Assembly (NCBI GenBank): GCA_040387195.1
Contig: JAZKEF010000027.1
Coordinates: forward strand, 121,270 to 185,269
Source: UKL13-3 sp040387195
GTDB taxonomy: Bacteria; Bacteroidota; Bacteroidia; UKL13-3
Direction: 5' to 3'
Length of the DNA stretch: 64,000 bases
Shown here one piece after another: positions 7,556-16,298 of this stretch. A model generated the notes under the pieces. The model saw only the letters and a list, made by a program, of their open reading frames with translations, was not told where the DNA came from and made no database searches. The position numbers were made by a program, and so were the translations under genes. The first letter of the stretch is position 1; each line of letters opens with the position of its first letter.

Positions 7556-7964
7556 AGCCGCTGATTACACAGATTAATATTTCAATCTGCCGTTACAAAA
7601 AACTTCCAATAAATACTTCTCCTAAAAATTCTCCTGTATAATAAATCCAATAATAGCCAGCAGAAAAACGGATATCACAATTAGAGAAGCAAGTGTCATT
7701 AAATAATCTAAGAACGATATTACTCTTAGATATTTCATCAATTTAGCATCTGCAATTTCTCCTGATTTTATTGCGTGCCTCATTCTTTTCACACTCCCTT
7801 TCTCATCACTCTCTCTTTTAGGCAGACGATATTTAAATCTCCTTTGAACGTATATTATCAAACACATTTCAATAATCCCGATAAGAAGACAGAAGTACAA
7901 TGAATAGCTAAAAATGGCGAACAGCATCTGTTTTCTTTAAAATAAATCTGTGAAATCCGCGGCT
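7556..7964. repeat. 20-bp inverted repeats bracketing the 101-aa gene
   Basis: Left arm 7556-7575 (AGCCGCTGATTACACAGATT) and the reverse complement of the right arm 7945-7964 agree at 18 of 20 positions. They enclose only the small membrane protein gene and the right arm overlaps the purD stop codon by two bases. No target-site duplication is obvious. Confidence 0.6.
7622..7927 (-). CDS. Small two-helix membrane protein, unknown
   Basis: 101 residues. Two hydrophobic segments at about residues 3-27 (FSYSLYFCLLIGIIEMCLIIYV) and 70-97 flank a strongly basic loop (QRRFKYRLPKRESDEKGSVKRMRHAIK), so a hairpin in the inner membrane is likely. No family is recognised. It follows purD on the same strand after 35 nt and could be co-transcribed. 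The flanking inverted repeats raise the possibility that gene plus repeats were inserted as a unit. Confidence 0.6.
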   Translation of the reverse strand: MLFAIFSYSLYFCLLIGIIEMCLIIYVQRRFKYRLPKRESDEKGSVKRMRHAIKSGEIADAKLMKYLRVISFLDYLMTLASLIVISVFLLAIIGFIIQENF

Positions 7965-9240
7965 ACAAAAACTCGTACCCGATATCCTTCCGGTAATATT
8001 TCCCTTCGTATTCAATCTTCTCTGCATTGGCAAACGATTTTGCAGCGGCTTCCTTTACATCTTTCCCAAACGAAGTAACCGCTAATACTCGCCCGCCATT
8101 GGTTACTATTTCACCCTTTTCATTTTTCTTTGTTCCTGCATGAAACAACAGGGAGCCTGATGTTTGATCAAAACCAGTCATCACCCTTCCTTTTGGATAA
8201 TCACCCGGATAACCTTCACTCACCATCATCACCGTTACTGCTGTTTCATTGGATAATTTCAACTCCACTTCATTCAGCTTTCCGGTACCTGTTGCCATCA
8301 TCAACTCCACAAAATCCGATTCAATGCGTGGCAATACCACTTCCGTTTCCGGATCGCCCATGCGGCAGTTGTATTCAATTACTGAAGGTTCGCCATCTTT
8401 ATTCATCAACCCGATGAAAATAAATCCGACATAATGAATCTCTTCCCTTTTTAATCCCTCTATTGTTGGCTTGATAACACGTTCCTCTACTTTTTTTATG
8501 AATGCTTCGTCAGCGAATGGTACCGGAGACACAGCCCCCATTCCTCCTGTATTCAGGCCTGTATCACCTTCGCCAATCCTTTTGTAATCCTTAGCCGATG
8601 GTAATATTTTATAGTTTGTTCCGTCTGACAATACAAATACCGAAAGTTCAATCCCGGTCAAAAACTCTTCCACCACCACTTTGCTGCTGGCCGCTCCGAA
8701 TTTCTGTTCGTTGATCATGGCAGTTAATTCAGCTACTGCTTCTTCATTGCTTTGGCAAATCAACACGCCCTTTCCTGCAGCCAGTCCATCAGCTTTTAAT
8801 ACTACAGGCAAGGAATGTGATTTTACATACGCTTTACCTGCCTCAATATTTTCGGAAGTAAACGTTTCGTAAGCGGCAGTGGGAATGCCGTATTTTTTCA
8901 TGAAGGCTTTGCTGAAATCCTTGCTGCCTTCTAGTTTTGCTCCTTTTTCACCCGGACCGATAAATGGAATCATTTTCAAATGATCATCCGCACCGAAATA
9001 ATCGCGCATACCTTTTACCAGTGGTTCTTCAGGACCGATCACGATCAGCTTTACATCATTATCGAGGCAAAACTTTCCTACATTGGTAAAATCCAAAGGA
9101 TCCAGGGGAACATTGATGGCGAGGGTTGCGGTGCCTGCGTTTCCGGGCATCACAAACAATTTACCACACTGAGCACTTTGCGTAAGTTTATAGGCAAAGG
9201 CATGTTCGCGCCCACCCGATCCGACTAACAGTATATTCAT
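7963..9240 (-). CDS. purD: Phosphoribosylamine-glycine ligase (GAR synthetase)
   Basis: 425 residues, full length. It begins with MNILLVGSGGREHAFAYKL, the N-terminal GARS signature. The ATP-grasp domain is visible from GPGEKGAKLEGSKDFSKAFM through KADGLAAGKGV, with the metal ligands in VIEYNCRMGDPETE near residue 290. It joins phosphoribosylamine and glycine in the second step of purine synthesis. No other pur gene is nearby. Confidence 0.96.
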   Translation of the reverse strand: MNILLVGSGGREHAFAYKLTQSAQCGKLFVMPGNAGTATLAINVPLDPLDFTNVGKFCLDNDVKLIVIGPEEPLVKGMRDYFGADDHLKMIPFIGPGEKGAKLEGSKDFSKAFMKKYGIPTAAYETFTSENIEAGKAYVKSHSLPVVLKADGLAAGKGVLICQSNEEAVAELTAMINEQKFGAASSKVVVEEFLTGIELSVFVLSDGTNYKILPSAKDYKRIGEGDTGLNTGGMGAVSPVPFADEAFIKKVEERVIKPTIEGLKREEIHYVGFIFIGLMNKDGEPSVIEYNCRMGDPETEVVLPRIESDFVELMMATGTGKLNEVELKLSNETAVTVMMVSEGYPGDYPKGRVMTGFDQTSGSLLFHAGTKKNEKGEIVTNGGRVLAVTSFGKDVKEAAAKSFANAEKIEYEGKYYRKDIGYEFL

Positions 9241-9320
9241 AGTATCACGATTGAAAGGGCGAATATACTTTATCAGACGAAATCCGGCAGTTTATTCGGG
9301 CAATATTTTGAGCGAGACCG

Positions 9321-9713
9321 CTATTGCATCATGGATTCAAACTTCTGACGCGATGTTTCGTATTCCTTTTTCATCCCGTCATCCATTTTGGAGGCAAAAG
9401 CTTCCACTTCTACCTTTAAGTGTCCATAAGCTTCCAAAGTGCCTTTCCCGAAAAATGGGTGTAATACAATCGCCTTTTTTTTATCCGCAGGGGTGACAAC
9501 AGTATCAATTCTTGTGATAGCCGGATTTGTTGGATCTGTTGGCGTTTCAACAAAATCTGTGTCCGGGTACATTTTCCAAACCTCATTTTGGGCATATATG
9601 GAATCCACAAAATTCTTATACGTAAGCAGTGTTTTTTGAGCCTCGGTATCCCGGGATGATGTGCAGCTTGCAAGGATGAATACGATACAGGCGATAACTG
9701 TTGATTGTTTCAT
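9321..9713 (-). CDS. Small lipoprotein, unknown function
   Basis: 130 residues with a lipoprotein signal (MKQSTVIACIVFILASC, Cys17). The rest is soluble and alpha-helical at the C terminus (LKVEVEAFASKMDDGMKKEYETSRQ), with a Thr/Pro-rich middle. No family is recognised. Predicted periplasmic and membrane-anchored. It sits upstream of purD on the same strand with an 80-nt gap. Confidence 0.75.
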   Translation of the reverse strand: MKQSTVIACIVFILASCTSSRDTEAQKTLLTYKNFVDSIYAQNEVWKMYPDTDFVETPTDPTNPAITRIDTVVTPADKKKAIVLHPFFGKGTLEAYGHLKVEVEAFASKMDDGMKKEYETSRQKFESMMQ

Positions 9714-9794
9714 AGGTTTTTATTGGTTTCTATTCGAATATAAACGTATTCAGTCCATTATCCTACATAAAATACACTACCTTCGCCCCAATAT

Positions 9795-10976
9795 ATGAAC
9801 CTGAACACTACCTTTAATATTGTTGCCAAAACTCAACAGGGACTGGAACCTCTACTGGCTGCAGAACTTGAACAACTGGGCGCAACCAATATCGAACAAC
9901 ACAAAAGAGCCGTGAGTTTTGATGGAGATAAGGCCTTGCTGTACAAAGCCAACCTTTGCCTGCGTACCGCTTTACGCATTATTATTCCTATTCACCGCTT
10001 TGAAGCGGTGAACGAACAAGAGCTATACAACGGAGTACAGGAAGTAAACTGGGAAAAATACATGGATGTAGACGGAACCCTTGCCATTGAAGCCAGCACC
10101 AATTCCGATTTATTTAACCATACCCAGTATATTTCTCAAAAAACGAAGGATGCCATTGTAGACCAATTCCGCGAAAAATATGGGGTACGCCCAAATGTAG
10201 ACATCATCCATCCTGATTTGCGCCTCAATCTGCATATCTTCCAGCATCAGTGTACTTTATCGCTGGACAGTTCGGGAGAATCATTGCACCGCAGGGGCTA
10301 CCGGGCCGATGCCAATCTTGCTCCATTGAATGAAGTTACAGCGGCTGCATTGGTTTTACACAGCGGATGGAACGGTGAAGGGGTATTTATGGATTGTATG
10401 TGCGGAAGCGGAACCATCCTGATTGAAGCTGCTATGTTTGCTAAAAACATCCCACCCAATATGAACCGTGAACGTTTTGGTTTTGAAGGCTGGAGAGACT
10501 TTGATGCTGCGCTTTGGAAAAAAGTAAAAGAAGAAGCCCTTGCCGGCATTCGTGAAACCAATGCACGTTTTATTGGCAATGATGCCGTATTTAAGGTAAT
10601 AGAAATTGCCCGCAACAATGCCCGGAAAGCAGGTTTGGACGGAATTATTGAACTTACCAATAAACGTTTTGAAGAACAAACGGCTCCTGCTCCCGAAAAC
10701 GGAGGCATTGTAATCATGAACCCTCCATATGGCGAACGTTTGGATGTTGGTGAGATTGGTGCTTTTTATAAAATGATGGGCGATAAGTTTAAACAGGAAT
10801 TTTCGGGGTATGATGTTTGGATTTTGTCATCCAACAAAGAAGCCCTTAAAAAAGTAGGCCTTGCTGCCAGCAAACGTTTGGTGGTTTGGAACAGCCAACT
10901 GGAGTGTAAGTTTCACAAGTTTGAAATGTACAGGGGAACCAAAAGAACGGATAAAGAGGTTAAACAGGAGAGTTAA
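9795..10976 (+). CDS. rlmL: THUMP-domain 23S rRNA guanine-N2 methyltransferase, RlmL type
   Basis: 393 residues. The THUMP RNA-binding domain is at about residues 5-160 (ending in NLHIFQHQCTLSLDSSGESLHRRGYR), followed by a Rossmann methyltransferase with the SAM loop FMDCMCGSGTILIEAA and the catalytic NPPYGERL, the N-X-X-Y/F motif of N2-guanine methylases. It corresponds to the RlmL half of E. coli RlmKL; the RlmK half is absent, as usual in this phylum. A TACCTTCG at 9778-9785 resembles the -7 box with one mismatch. Target G2445 is inferred from homology. Confidence 0.82.
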   Translation: MNLNTTFNIVAKTQQGLEPLLAAELEQLGATNIEQHKRAVSFDGDKALLYKANLCLRTALRIIIPIHRFEAVNEQELYNGVQEVNWEKYMDVDGTLAIEASTNSDLFNHTQYISQKTKDAIVDQFREKYGVRPNVDIIHPDLRLNLHIFQHQCTLSLDSSGESLHRRGYRADANLAPLNEVTAAALVLHSGWNGEGVFMDCMCGSGTILIEAAMFAKNIPPNMNRERFGFEGWRDFDAALWKKVKEEALAGIRETNARFIGNDAVFKVIEIARNNARKAGLDGIIELTNKRFEEQTAPAPENGGIVIMNPPYGERLDVGEIGAFYKMMGDKFKQEFSGYDVWILSSNKEALKKVGLAASKRLVVWNSQLECKFHKFEMYRGTKRTDKEVKQES

Positions 10977-11033
10977 CGATCTCTCTCATATTGCTCTGAC
11001 AATTTTCATAAACCTTTTCCATACAAATATTGT

Positions 11034-11041
11034 TACGTTTG
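11034..11041 (+). promoter_or_regulatory. -7 box TACGTTTG of the NFU gene
   Basis: Exact TAnnTTTG, 20 nt before the ATG at 11062. No clear TTTG at the -33 position. Confidence 0.6.
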
Positions 11042-11061
11042 TAAGCTTATTTTAAAATAAC

Positions 11062-11637
11062 ATGACAACAGAAAAAGAATTTCTTGAAGTATATGCGGAG
11101 CAAACTCCGAATCCGGAAACGATGAAATTCGTTTTCAATAAAATGATCTTGCCGGATGACAGTGCCGACTTTCCTTCACGCGAAAGCACTGCTGCCTCAC
11201 CACTGGCTAAGAATTTATATGAATTCAATTTTGTGAATGGCGTGTTCATCATGAACAACTTTGTAACTATTACCCGTACGGAAGGTGCTGAGTGGGATGC
11301 CATCATTCCCATTATGCGGGAATTCCTCAAATCATACGTGGAGGCTAAAGAACCCATTCTGATTAAATCAGAAAAAACAGTTGTTGGCGATTACGGTGCG
11401 GACAATGTAACAGTAGCAAAAATTATTGATGTACTCGACACTTATGTGAAACCGGCCGTTGAAGTAGATGGGGGAATGATTTCCTTTAAATCCTATGAGA
11501 ATGGCGTTGTAACTGTTGAAATGAAAGGTTCATGCAGCGGTTGCCCATCGTCAACTGTTACACTCAAACGCGGTATTGAAGGCATGTTGCAACGTATGGT
11601 TCCGGAGGTAAGAGAAGTGATTGCAGAAGCATTGTAA
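11062..11637 (+). CDS. NifU-like (NFU) iron-sulfur cluster carrier
   Basis: 191 residues with two domains: an N-terminal Nfu_N domain (about 10-95, TPNPETMKFVFNK) and a C-terminal NifU domain (about 115-190) carrying the cluster-binding pair C158 and C161 in GSCSGCPSSTVTLKRG. This layout matches mitochondrial NFU1 and bacterial NFU proteins that pass 4Fe-4S clusters to client enzymes. It has its own promoter and terminator, and no suf or isc genes are adjacent. Confidence 0.9.
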   Translation: MTTEKEFLEVYAEQTPNPETMKFVFNKMILPDDSADFPSRESTAASPLAKNLYEFNFVNGVFIMNNFVTITRTEGAEWDAIIPIMREFLKSYVEAKEPILIKSEKTVVGDYGADNVTVAKIIDVLDTYVKPAVEVDGGMISFKSYENGVVTVEMKGSCSGCPSSTVTLKRGIEGMLQRMVPEVREVIAEAL

Positions 11638-11660
11638 TTTGTTACTTACCTATTTATAAC

Positions 11661-11695
11661 AAAAAAGCTGTTCCTGATTAAGAACAGCTTTTTTT
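11661..11695. terminator. Bidirectional terminator between NFU and universal stress genes
   Basis: AAAAAAGCTGTTC (11661-11673) pairs with GAACAGCTTTTTT (11682-11694). A and T runs on both sides serve both convergent genes. Confidence 0.92.
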
Positions 11696-11701
11696 ATGTA
11701 T

Positions 11702-12526
11702 TTACTTATGCAATACCAACAACGGAACTTTGGTATGATAAGCCATCCGTTTGCTTAAGCTGCGGTGAAACAACCTATCGAAGAAGCTGCGGTGGTGCTT
11801 GGCCATTACCAGCATATCAACATGATGGTCGGTTATATATTTTTCAATAGCTTCTGTAACCTCTGTATTGGCTTTGTTCACTACAGTAATCTGCTCGTGA
11901 CTGATTTGTTTTTTGTTTCGCACAAAGAAGTTGTGTTCCGAGTCGAAATATTTATCCATCTCCGTAGTAATATGCAATACCGTAACCTTGGCTTTAAACA
12001 AATCGGCAAAAAACATCATACGTGATACAGCCGGAAATTCAGGTTCGGAATAATCGCTGGAATATAAAATATGTTTTGGCTCAACAAATGTTGATGAAGG
12101 AGGAATTACAAGCACCGGGATATCACTTTTACCTATCACAGAAGCACTGTTGCTTCCTACCAGTATTTCCTGCAAACCGCTAGCTCCGGTGGTTCCCATT
12201 AAAATCAGGTCCATCCCCTTCTCTTTACTGAAGGCAATAATTTCATCGTTTACAAATCCGGTTGCATGGTGAAATTCATACGAAACACCTGACGTTTTGA
12301 GGTACGAAGATTCGCGTTTGGCAAAACCTTCTTCTGATATATCTTCCATTTCCTGAAGAATACGCTGATATGTTTCGGCCGGAAAGGAAGCATCCAGAAC
12401 CGGAATACTCTTTACATGAAACAAGTGCAGTTTAGATTCGGTCTTTTTGCACAATTCAATTGCATAACGCAAGGCGTTGTCTGCTACTACCGAAAAATCG
12501 GTGGGGAGCAATATGTGGTTAATCAT
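11702..12526 (-). CDS. Tandem-domain universal stress protein
   Basis: 274 residues made of two UspA domains (about 1-143 and 147-274). The first keeps the ATP-binding pattern G-2x-G-9x-G at G111, G114 and G124 (GTTGASGLQEILVGSNS). The second ends MAKHHRSFFDRLFHRSLSKRM and lacks the glycines, so only the first domain is likely to bind ATP. A soluble stress-response protein of unknown target. No TAnnTTTG box was found in the 124-nt upstream gap. Confidence 0.9.
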   Translation of the reverse strand: MINHILLPTDFSVVADNALRYAIELCKKTESKLHLFHVKSIPVLDASFPAETYQRILQEMEDISEEGFAKRESSYLKTSGVSYEFHHATGFVNDEIIAFSKEKGMDLILMGTTGASGLQEILVGSNSASVIGKSDIPVLVIPPSSTFVEPKHILYSSDYSEPEFPAVSRMMFFADLFKAKVTVLHITTEMDKYFDSEHNFFVRNKKQISHEQITVVNKANTEVTEAIEKYITDHHVDMLVMAKHHRSFFDRLFHRSLSKRMAYHTKVPLLVLHK

Positions 12527-12650
12527 GATATAAGGTATTAAGAGTTAAACATAAAAAAGCAATATTATCTTATTGTTATTACCCTCACAAAGTTCACACC
12601 ATCACTGCTAAATAAACATGATTGTGCTCAACTTTACCCCTCCCACGCTG

Positions 12651-13718
12651 CTACTCTTCCATCACAGCCTCTTCATGACGCTTATTGGCCAACTGCCCGC
12701 ATGCCGCATCAATATCTTTACCCCTGCTTCTGCGCAAAGTTGCTGTTAAGCCATTCTCTTCGAGGTATCGCTGAAATTTGTAGAGTTTATTCCCCGAAGT
12801 ATTTTGAAACTCGCCTCCATCAATGCTATTGTATTCAATAAGGTTCACCTTTGACGGTACATATTTGGAAAATGCCAGCAATTCATCAGCATCTTTAATG
12901 GTATCATTAAAATCCTTGAACACAATGTACTCAAAGGTTACCTGATTTTTGGTTTTACTGTAATAATAAGCAAGCGCCTCGCCCAATACATCAAGGGTAT
13001 TGCTTTCGTTTATCGGCATAATCTTGCTGCGTTTCACATCGTTTGCAGCATGAAGAGACAAGGCAAGGTTAAACTTCACCTCATCATCTCCCAGTTTCCT
13101 GATCATTTTGGCAATACCGGCCGTGCTCACTGTAATCCGGTCGGAAGCCATATTCAAGCCATCCTCACCGGTTATTTTAGCAATTGCTCCAAGTACATTG
13201 CGGTAATTCAACAGCGGTTCCCCCATACCCATAAATACAATATTGGTAAGCGGACGCTGGTAGTATTGTTCGGCCTGATTCTTAATAATCACCACCTCAT
13301 CATAGATCTCATCAGCATTCAGGTTACGTGCCAGATCCAGCTTCCCGGTGGCGCAAAACCTGCAACTCAAACTGCATCCAACCTGGGACGAAACACAGGC
13401 CGTCATTCTTTTTTCGGTTGGAATCAATACACCTTCCACTATGGGACCGTCATATAATTTCAAACTATTCTTGATGGTACCGTCACTGCTTATCTGTTTT
13501 TCATCCACATTTACGGCATTGATGGTGTAATGTGACTCCAGCTTTTCACGCAACTCTTTGCTCAGATTGCTCATTTCGGCAAACGAACGGGCGCTCTTTT
13601 TCCATAACCACTCATATACCTGCTGACCACGAAAGGCTTTTTCGCCCATGGTAGCAAAGGATTCCTTCAATTCCTGAAGGTTAAGCGAGCGAATATCTTT
13701 TTTAGTGAATGAGTCCAT
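12651..13718 (-). CDS. rlmN: Dual-specificity 23S rRNA/tRNA adenine-C2 methyltransferase
   Basis: 355 residues from MDSFTKKDIRSL. The ATG at 13739 is rejected because the promoter -7 box lies between the two. The radical-SAM cluster motif CxxxCxxC is at C115, C119 and C122 (GCSLSCRFCATG). GMGEPLLNY follows, and the catalytic cysteine lies near the C terminus in DIDAACGQLA. RlmN methylates A2503 of 23S rRNA and A37 of some tRNAs. The start lies only 7 nt from the -7 box, so the mRNA is probably leaderless. Confidence 0.95.
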   Translation of the reverse strand: MDSFTKKDIRSLNLQELKESFATMGEKAFRGQQVYEWLWKKSARSFAEMSNLSKELREKLESHYTINAVNVDEKQISSDGTIKNSLKLYDGPIVEGVLIPTEKRMTACVSSQVGCSLSCRFCATGKLDLARNLNADEIYDEVVIIKNQAEQYYQRPLTNIVFMGMGEPLLNYRNVLGAIAKITGEDGLNMASDRITVSTAGIAKMIRKLGDDEVKFNLALSLHAANDVKRSKIMPINESNTLDVLGEALAYYYSKTKNQVTFEYIVFKDFNDTIKDADELLAFSKYVPSKVNLIEYNSIDGGEFQNTSGNKLYKFQRYLEENGLTATLRRSRGKDIDAACGQLANKRHEEAVMEE

Positions 13719-13725
13719 TTGATTG

Positions 13726-13756
13726 CAAAGATAGGTCATTCAGCCTCAGTCACAAA
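13726..13756 (-). promoter_or_regulatory. Consensus promoter of rlmN
   Basis: On the minus strand TTTG (13756-13753), exactly 19 nt, then TATCTTTG (13733-13726). This is a textbook Bacteroidota promoter. It ends 7 nt before the ATG. Confidence 0.85.
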
Positions 13757-13785
13757 AAAGCATTATTAAATGGCTGGCGTTTTTA

Positions 13786-13793
13786 TATTTTTG
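13786..13793 (+). promoter_or_regulatory. -7 box TATTTTTG of lysS
   Basis: Exact TAnnTTTG 29 nt before the lysS ATG. No clear -33 element; the two divergent promoters share the 104-nt gap. Confidence 0.6.
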
Positions 13794-13822
13794 CACCTCT
13801 TTTTTAAACAGGCGACCATACA

Positions 13823-15352
13823 ATGGAATTGAACGAACAAGAAATGATACGCAGGCAAAAACTGCAGGAAATTGAAAATATGGGGATCAACCCCTATCCT
13901 GCTGAGCTTTTTGAGGTGAACACCTCTGCAAAAGACATCCATACCCACTACGAGGCTGATAAGATTGAATTTAAAAACATATCGATTGCGGGTCGTATTA
14001 TGAGCGTGCGCGATATGGGAAAGGCCGCTTTCTGTGTGATTCAGGATGCTACCGGAAAAATTCAGTTGTATGTAAGACGTGATGATATCTGCAAAGGAGA
14101 AGACAAAAGCCTTTACGATAACCTGTTTAAAAAACTGCTTGATATCGGTGATATCATTGGTATAAAAGGGTATGTTTTTACGACCAAAACCGGTGAAACA
14201 TCCATTCATGTGGAAGAGTTCAAATTATTAGCGAAATCATTAAAACCTCTTCCAATTGTAAAGGAAAAAGATGGTGAGACCTTTGATGCGGTAACCGATG
14301 CTGAATTCAGATACCGCCAACGTTATGTTGATCTAATCATCAACCCACAGGTAAAAGATACCTTCATCAAACGTACCCAATTGGTAAATACCATTCGCGA
14401 TTTCTATAATGAAAAGGGATACCTGGAAGTTGATACTCCTGTATTGCAAGCCATTCCCGGAGGAGCAGCCGCGCGTCCGTTTATTACCCACCATAATTCA
14501 TTGGACATTCCGATGTACATGCGTATTGCAAATGAATTGTACCTCAAACGCCTTATTGTTGGCGGGTTTGATGGTGTATATGAGTTTTCGCGCAACTTCA
14601 GAAATGAGGGTATGGACAGAACGCATAATCCTGAATTTACGGTAATGGAATTGTACGTTGCCTACAAGGATTACAACTGGATGATGGATTTAACAGAAGA
14701 GCTGATTGAGAAAATAGCAATCACCCTGCATGGCACGACTGAAGTTCAGGTTGGTGATAAAATAATTGACTTTAAAGCACCTTTCAAACGTGTTACCATG
14801 TTTGAATCCATTCAAGAGTTTACAGGAATCGACATCAGCAATATGGATGAACTCCAACTGCGCGAGGTATGCAAACAACTGCGCATTGAAGTAGCCGGAA
14901 ACATAGGTAAAGGAAAACTGATTGATGAAATTTTTGGAGCCAAGTGTGAAGGAAACTATATACAGCCTACCTTTATTACAGATTATCCTGTAGAAATGAG
15001 CCCGCTTACCAAAAAACACAGAACCCAGGCCGGGTTGGTTGAACGTTTTGAATTAATGGTAAATGGAAAAGAACTAGCCAACGCATACTCGGAATTAAAT
15101 GATCCGATTGACCAGCGTGCACGTTTTGAAGAACAGACACAATTAATGGAAAGAGGAGATGATGAAGCGATGTTTATCGATCATGATTTTCTCCGTGCGT
15201 TGGAGTACGGCATGCCACCTACTGCCGGAATTGGTATTGGCATTGACCGTTTGGTAATGATTATGACTAATAATCCTTCTATTCAGGATGTGCTTTTCTT
15301 CCCGCAAATGAGACCTGAGCGCACTTCCGAAAATGAAGAAGCTTCAGCATAA
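13823..15352 (+). CDS. lysS: Lysyl-tRNA synthetase, class II
   Basis: 509 residues. N-terminal OB-fold anticodon-binding domain (about 55-150, ISIAGRIMSVRDMGKA). Class II motifs follow: motif 1 around DTPVLQAIPGGAAARPF, motif 2 FRNEGMDRTHNPEFTVMELY, motif 3 GIGIGIDRLVMIMTN near residue 470. Charges tRNA-Lys in the cytoplasm. Transcription ends at two stacked hairpins, the first overlapping the stop codon. Confidence 0.97.
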   Translation: MELNEQEMIRRQKLQEIENMGINPYPAELFEVNTSAKDIHTHYEADKIEFKNISIAGRIMSVRDMGKAAFCVIQDATGKIQLYVRRDDICKGEDKSLYDNLFKKLLDIGDIIGIKGYVFTTKTGETSIHVEEFKLLAKSLKPLPIVKEKDGETFDAVTDAEFRYRQRYVDLIINPQVKDTFIKRTQLVNTIRDFYNEKGYLEVDTPVLQAIPGGAAARPFITHHNSLDIPMYMRIANELYLKRLIVGGFDGVYEFSRNFRNEGMDRTHNPEFTVMELYVAYKDYNWMMDLTEELIEKIAITLHGTTEVQVGDKIIDFKAPFKRVTMFESIQEFTGIDISNMDELQLREVCKQLRIEVAGNIGKGKLIDEIFGAKCEGNYIQPTFITDYPVEMSPLTKKHRTQAGLVERFELMVNGKELANAYSELNDPIDQRARFEEQTQLMERGDDEAMFIDHDFLRALEYGMPPTAGIGIGIDRLVMIMTNNPSIQDVLFFPQMRPERTSENEEASA

Positions 15353-15377
15353 GCATATTGCTTTCATGCTTATGCTG
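15345..15377 (+). terminator. 12-bp hairpin overlapping the lysS stop codon
   Basis: CAGCATAAGCAT (15345-15356) and ATGCTTATGCTG (15366-15377) pair perfectly around a 9-nt loop. The TAA stop is inside the left arm. Followed by TTTATAT, so a weak terminator or an mRNA 3-prime stabiliser. Confidence 0.7.
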
Positions 15378-15384
15378 TTTATAT

Positions 15385-15417
15385 AAAAATGCCGTATTTT
15401 ACCATACGGCATTTTTT
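15385..15417 (+). terminator. lysS terminator
   Basis: AAAAATGCCGTAT pairs with ATACGGCATTTTT around TTTACC (arms 15385-15397 and 15404-15416), followed by T residues. Confidence 0.92.
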
Positions 15418-15555
15418 GTATTTACCGCTTGTTGTAATAATCTATTGCATTTTACAATCATGGGTGTTATTATTGATGCAAAGTAAAGCCTGATTCAGAC
15501 GTTGTTCGAAAAAAGAACGTTCAGCTGAATGTGATAAATATAAAAACCATACTCG

Positions 15556-16296
15556 ATGAAAGATGTAATTAAAGCGGTTCTTGTTGACGATGTTGAAAGC
15601 ATGCGCATGGTGCTTAAAAAATTACTTTCCAATTTCGACAAGATACAAGTAGTGGGTGAGGCAGCCGACTTTGATCAAGCCCAGGATGTAATTCATGAAG
15701 AACGCCCCGATTTGTTGTTTTTAGATATCGACTTAAACGGACTTACTTCCATTGACCTGCTCAGCAAGATCAATTACAAACCCATGGTTATTTTCATCAC
15801 TTCACACAGTGATTTTGCCATAAAAGCTTTTGAATTGAATGCCGTTGATTATCTATTAAAACCTATCAGTCTCGATCGTTTGACCAAAGCTATTGAAAAG
15901 GTAACCAACAAGTGGGAAGAGACCGACAACTGGAGTGATGAAGCCAATGCGAAATTTGGCCCCGATCATATTATTTTGCTGAGCTTCGACAATAAACTAT
16001 CCTTTGTGCGCATCAATGAAATCAATTATATTGAGGCATACGGAAATTACACGAAAGTATATTTAACGGATGGCCGTTTAAGCGTAACGTACAATTCAAT
16101 TAAGAACTGGGATGCACGTTTGCCTGAGGAAGTTTTTATCCAAATCCACCGCTCTACCATCATCAATTTGCAAAATGTAGTGCGCATTGAAAAATGGGCA
16201 AACGATACCGGCCGATTGTTCCTCAAGGGTAACGACAAGTCGTTTGAAGTTAGCAGAAACTACTTCTTCCAGATTAAGAAAAAATATAAGATGTAA
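15556..16296 (+). CDS. LytTR-family response regulator (first of two paralogs)
   Basis: 246 residues. The receiver domain (about 5-120) has acidic pair D11-D12, phosphoacceptor D57 (LLFLDIDL), the Thr/Ser switch in IFITSHS and the conserved Lys in YLLKPIS. The LytTR DNA-binding domain is at about 145-245 (INYIEAYGNYTKVYL, HRSTIINLQNV). It should bind direct repeats upstream of target genes when phosphorylated. Closely similar in plan and wording to the regulator at 17307, with an antisense methyltransferase gene between them. No kinase is directly adjacent and no clear -7 box was found. Confidence 0.92.
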   Translation: MKDVIKAVLVDDVESMRMVLKKLLSNFDKIQVVGEAADFDQAQDVIHEERPDLLFLDIDLNGLTSIDLLSKINYKPMVIFITSHSDFAIKAFELNAVDYLLKPISLDRLTKAIEKVTNKWEETDNWSDEANAKFGPDHIILLSFDNKLSFVRINEINYIEAYGNYTKVYLTDGRLSVTYNSIKNWDARLPEEVFIQIHRSTIINLQNVVRIEKWANDTGRLFLKGNDKSFEVSRNYFFQIKKKYKM

Positions 16297-16298
16297 TT

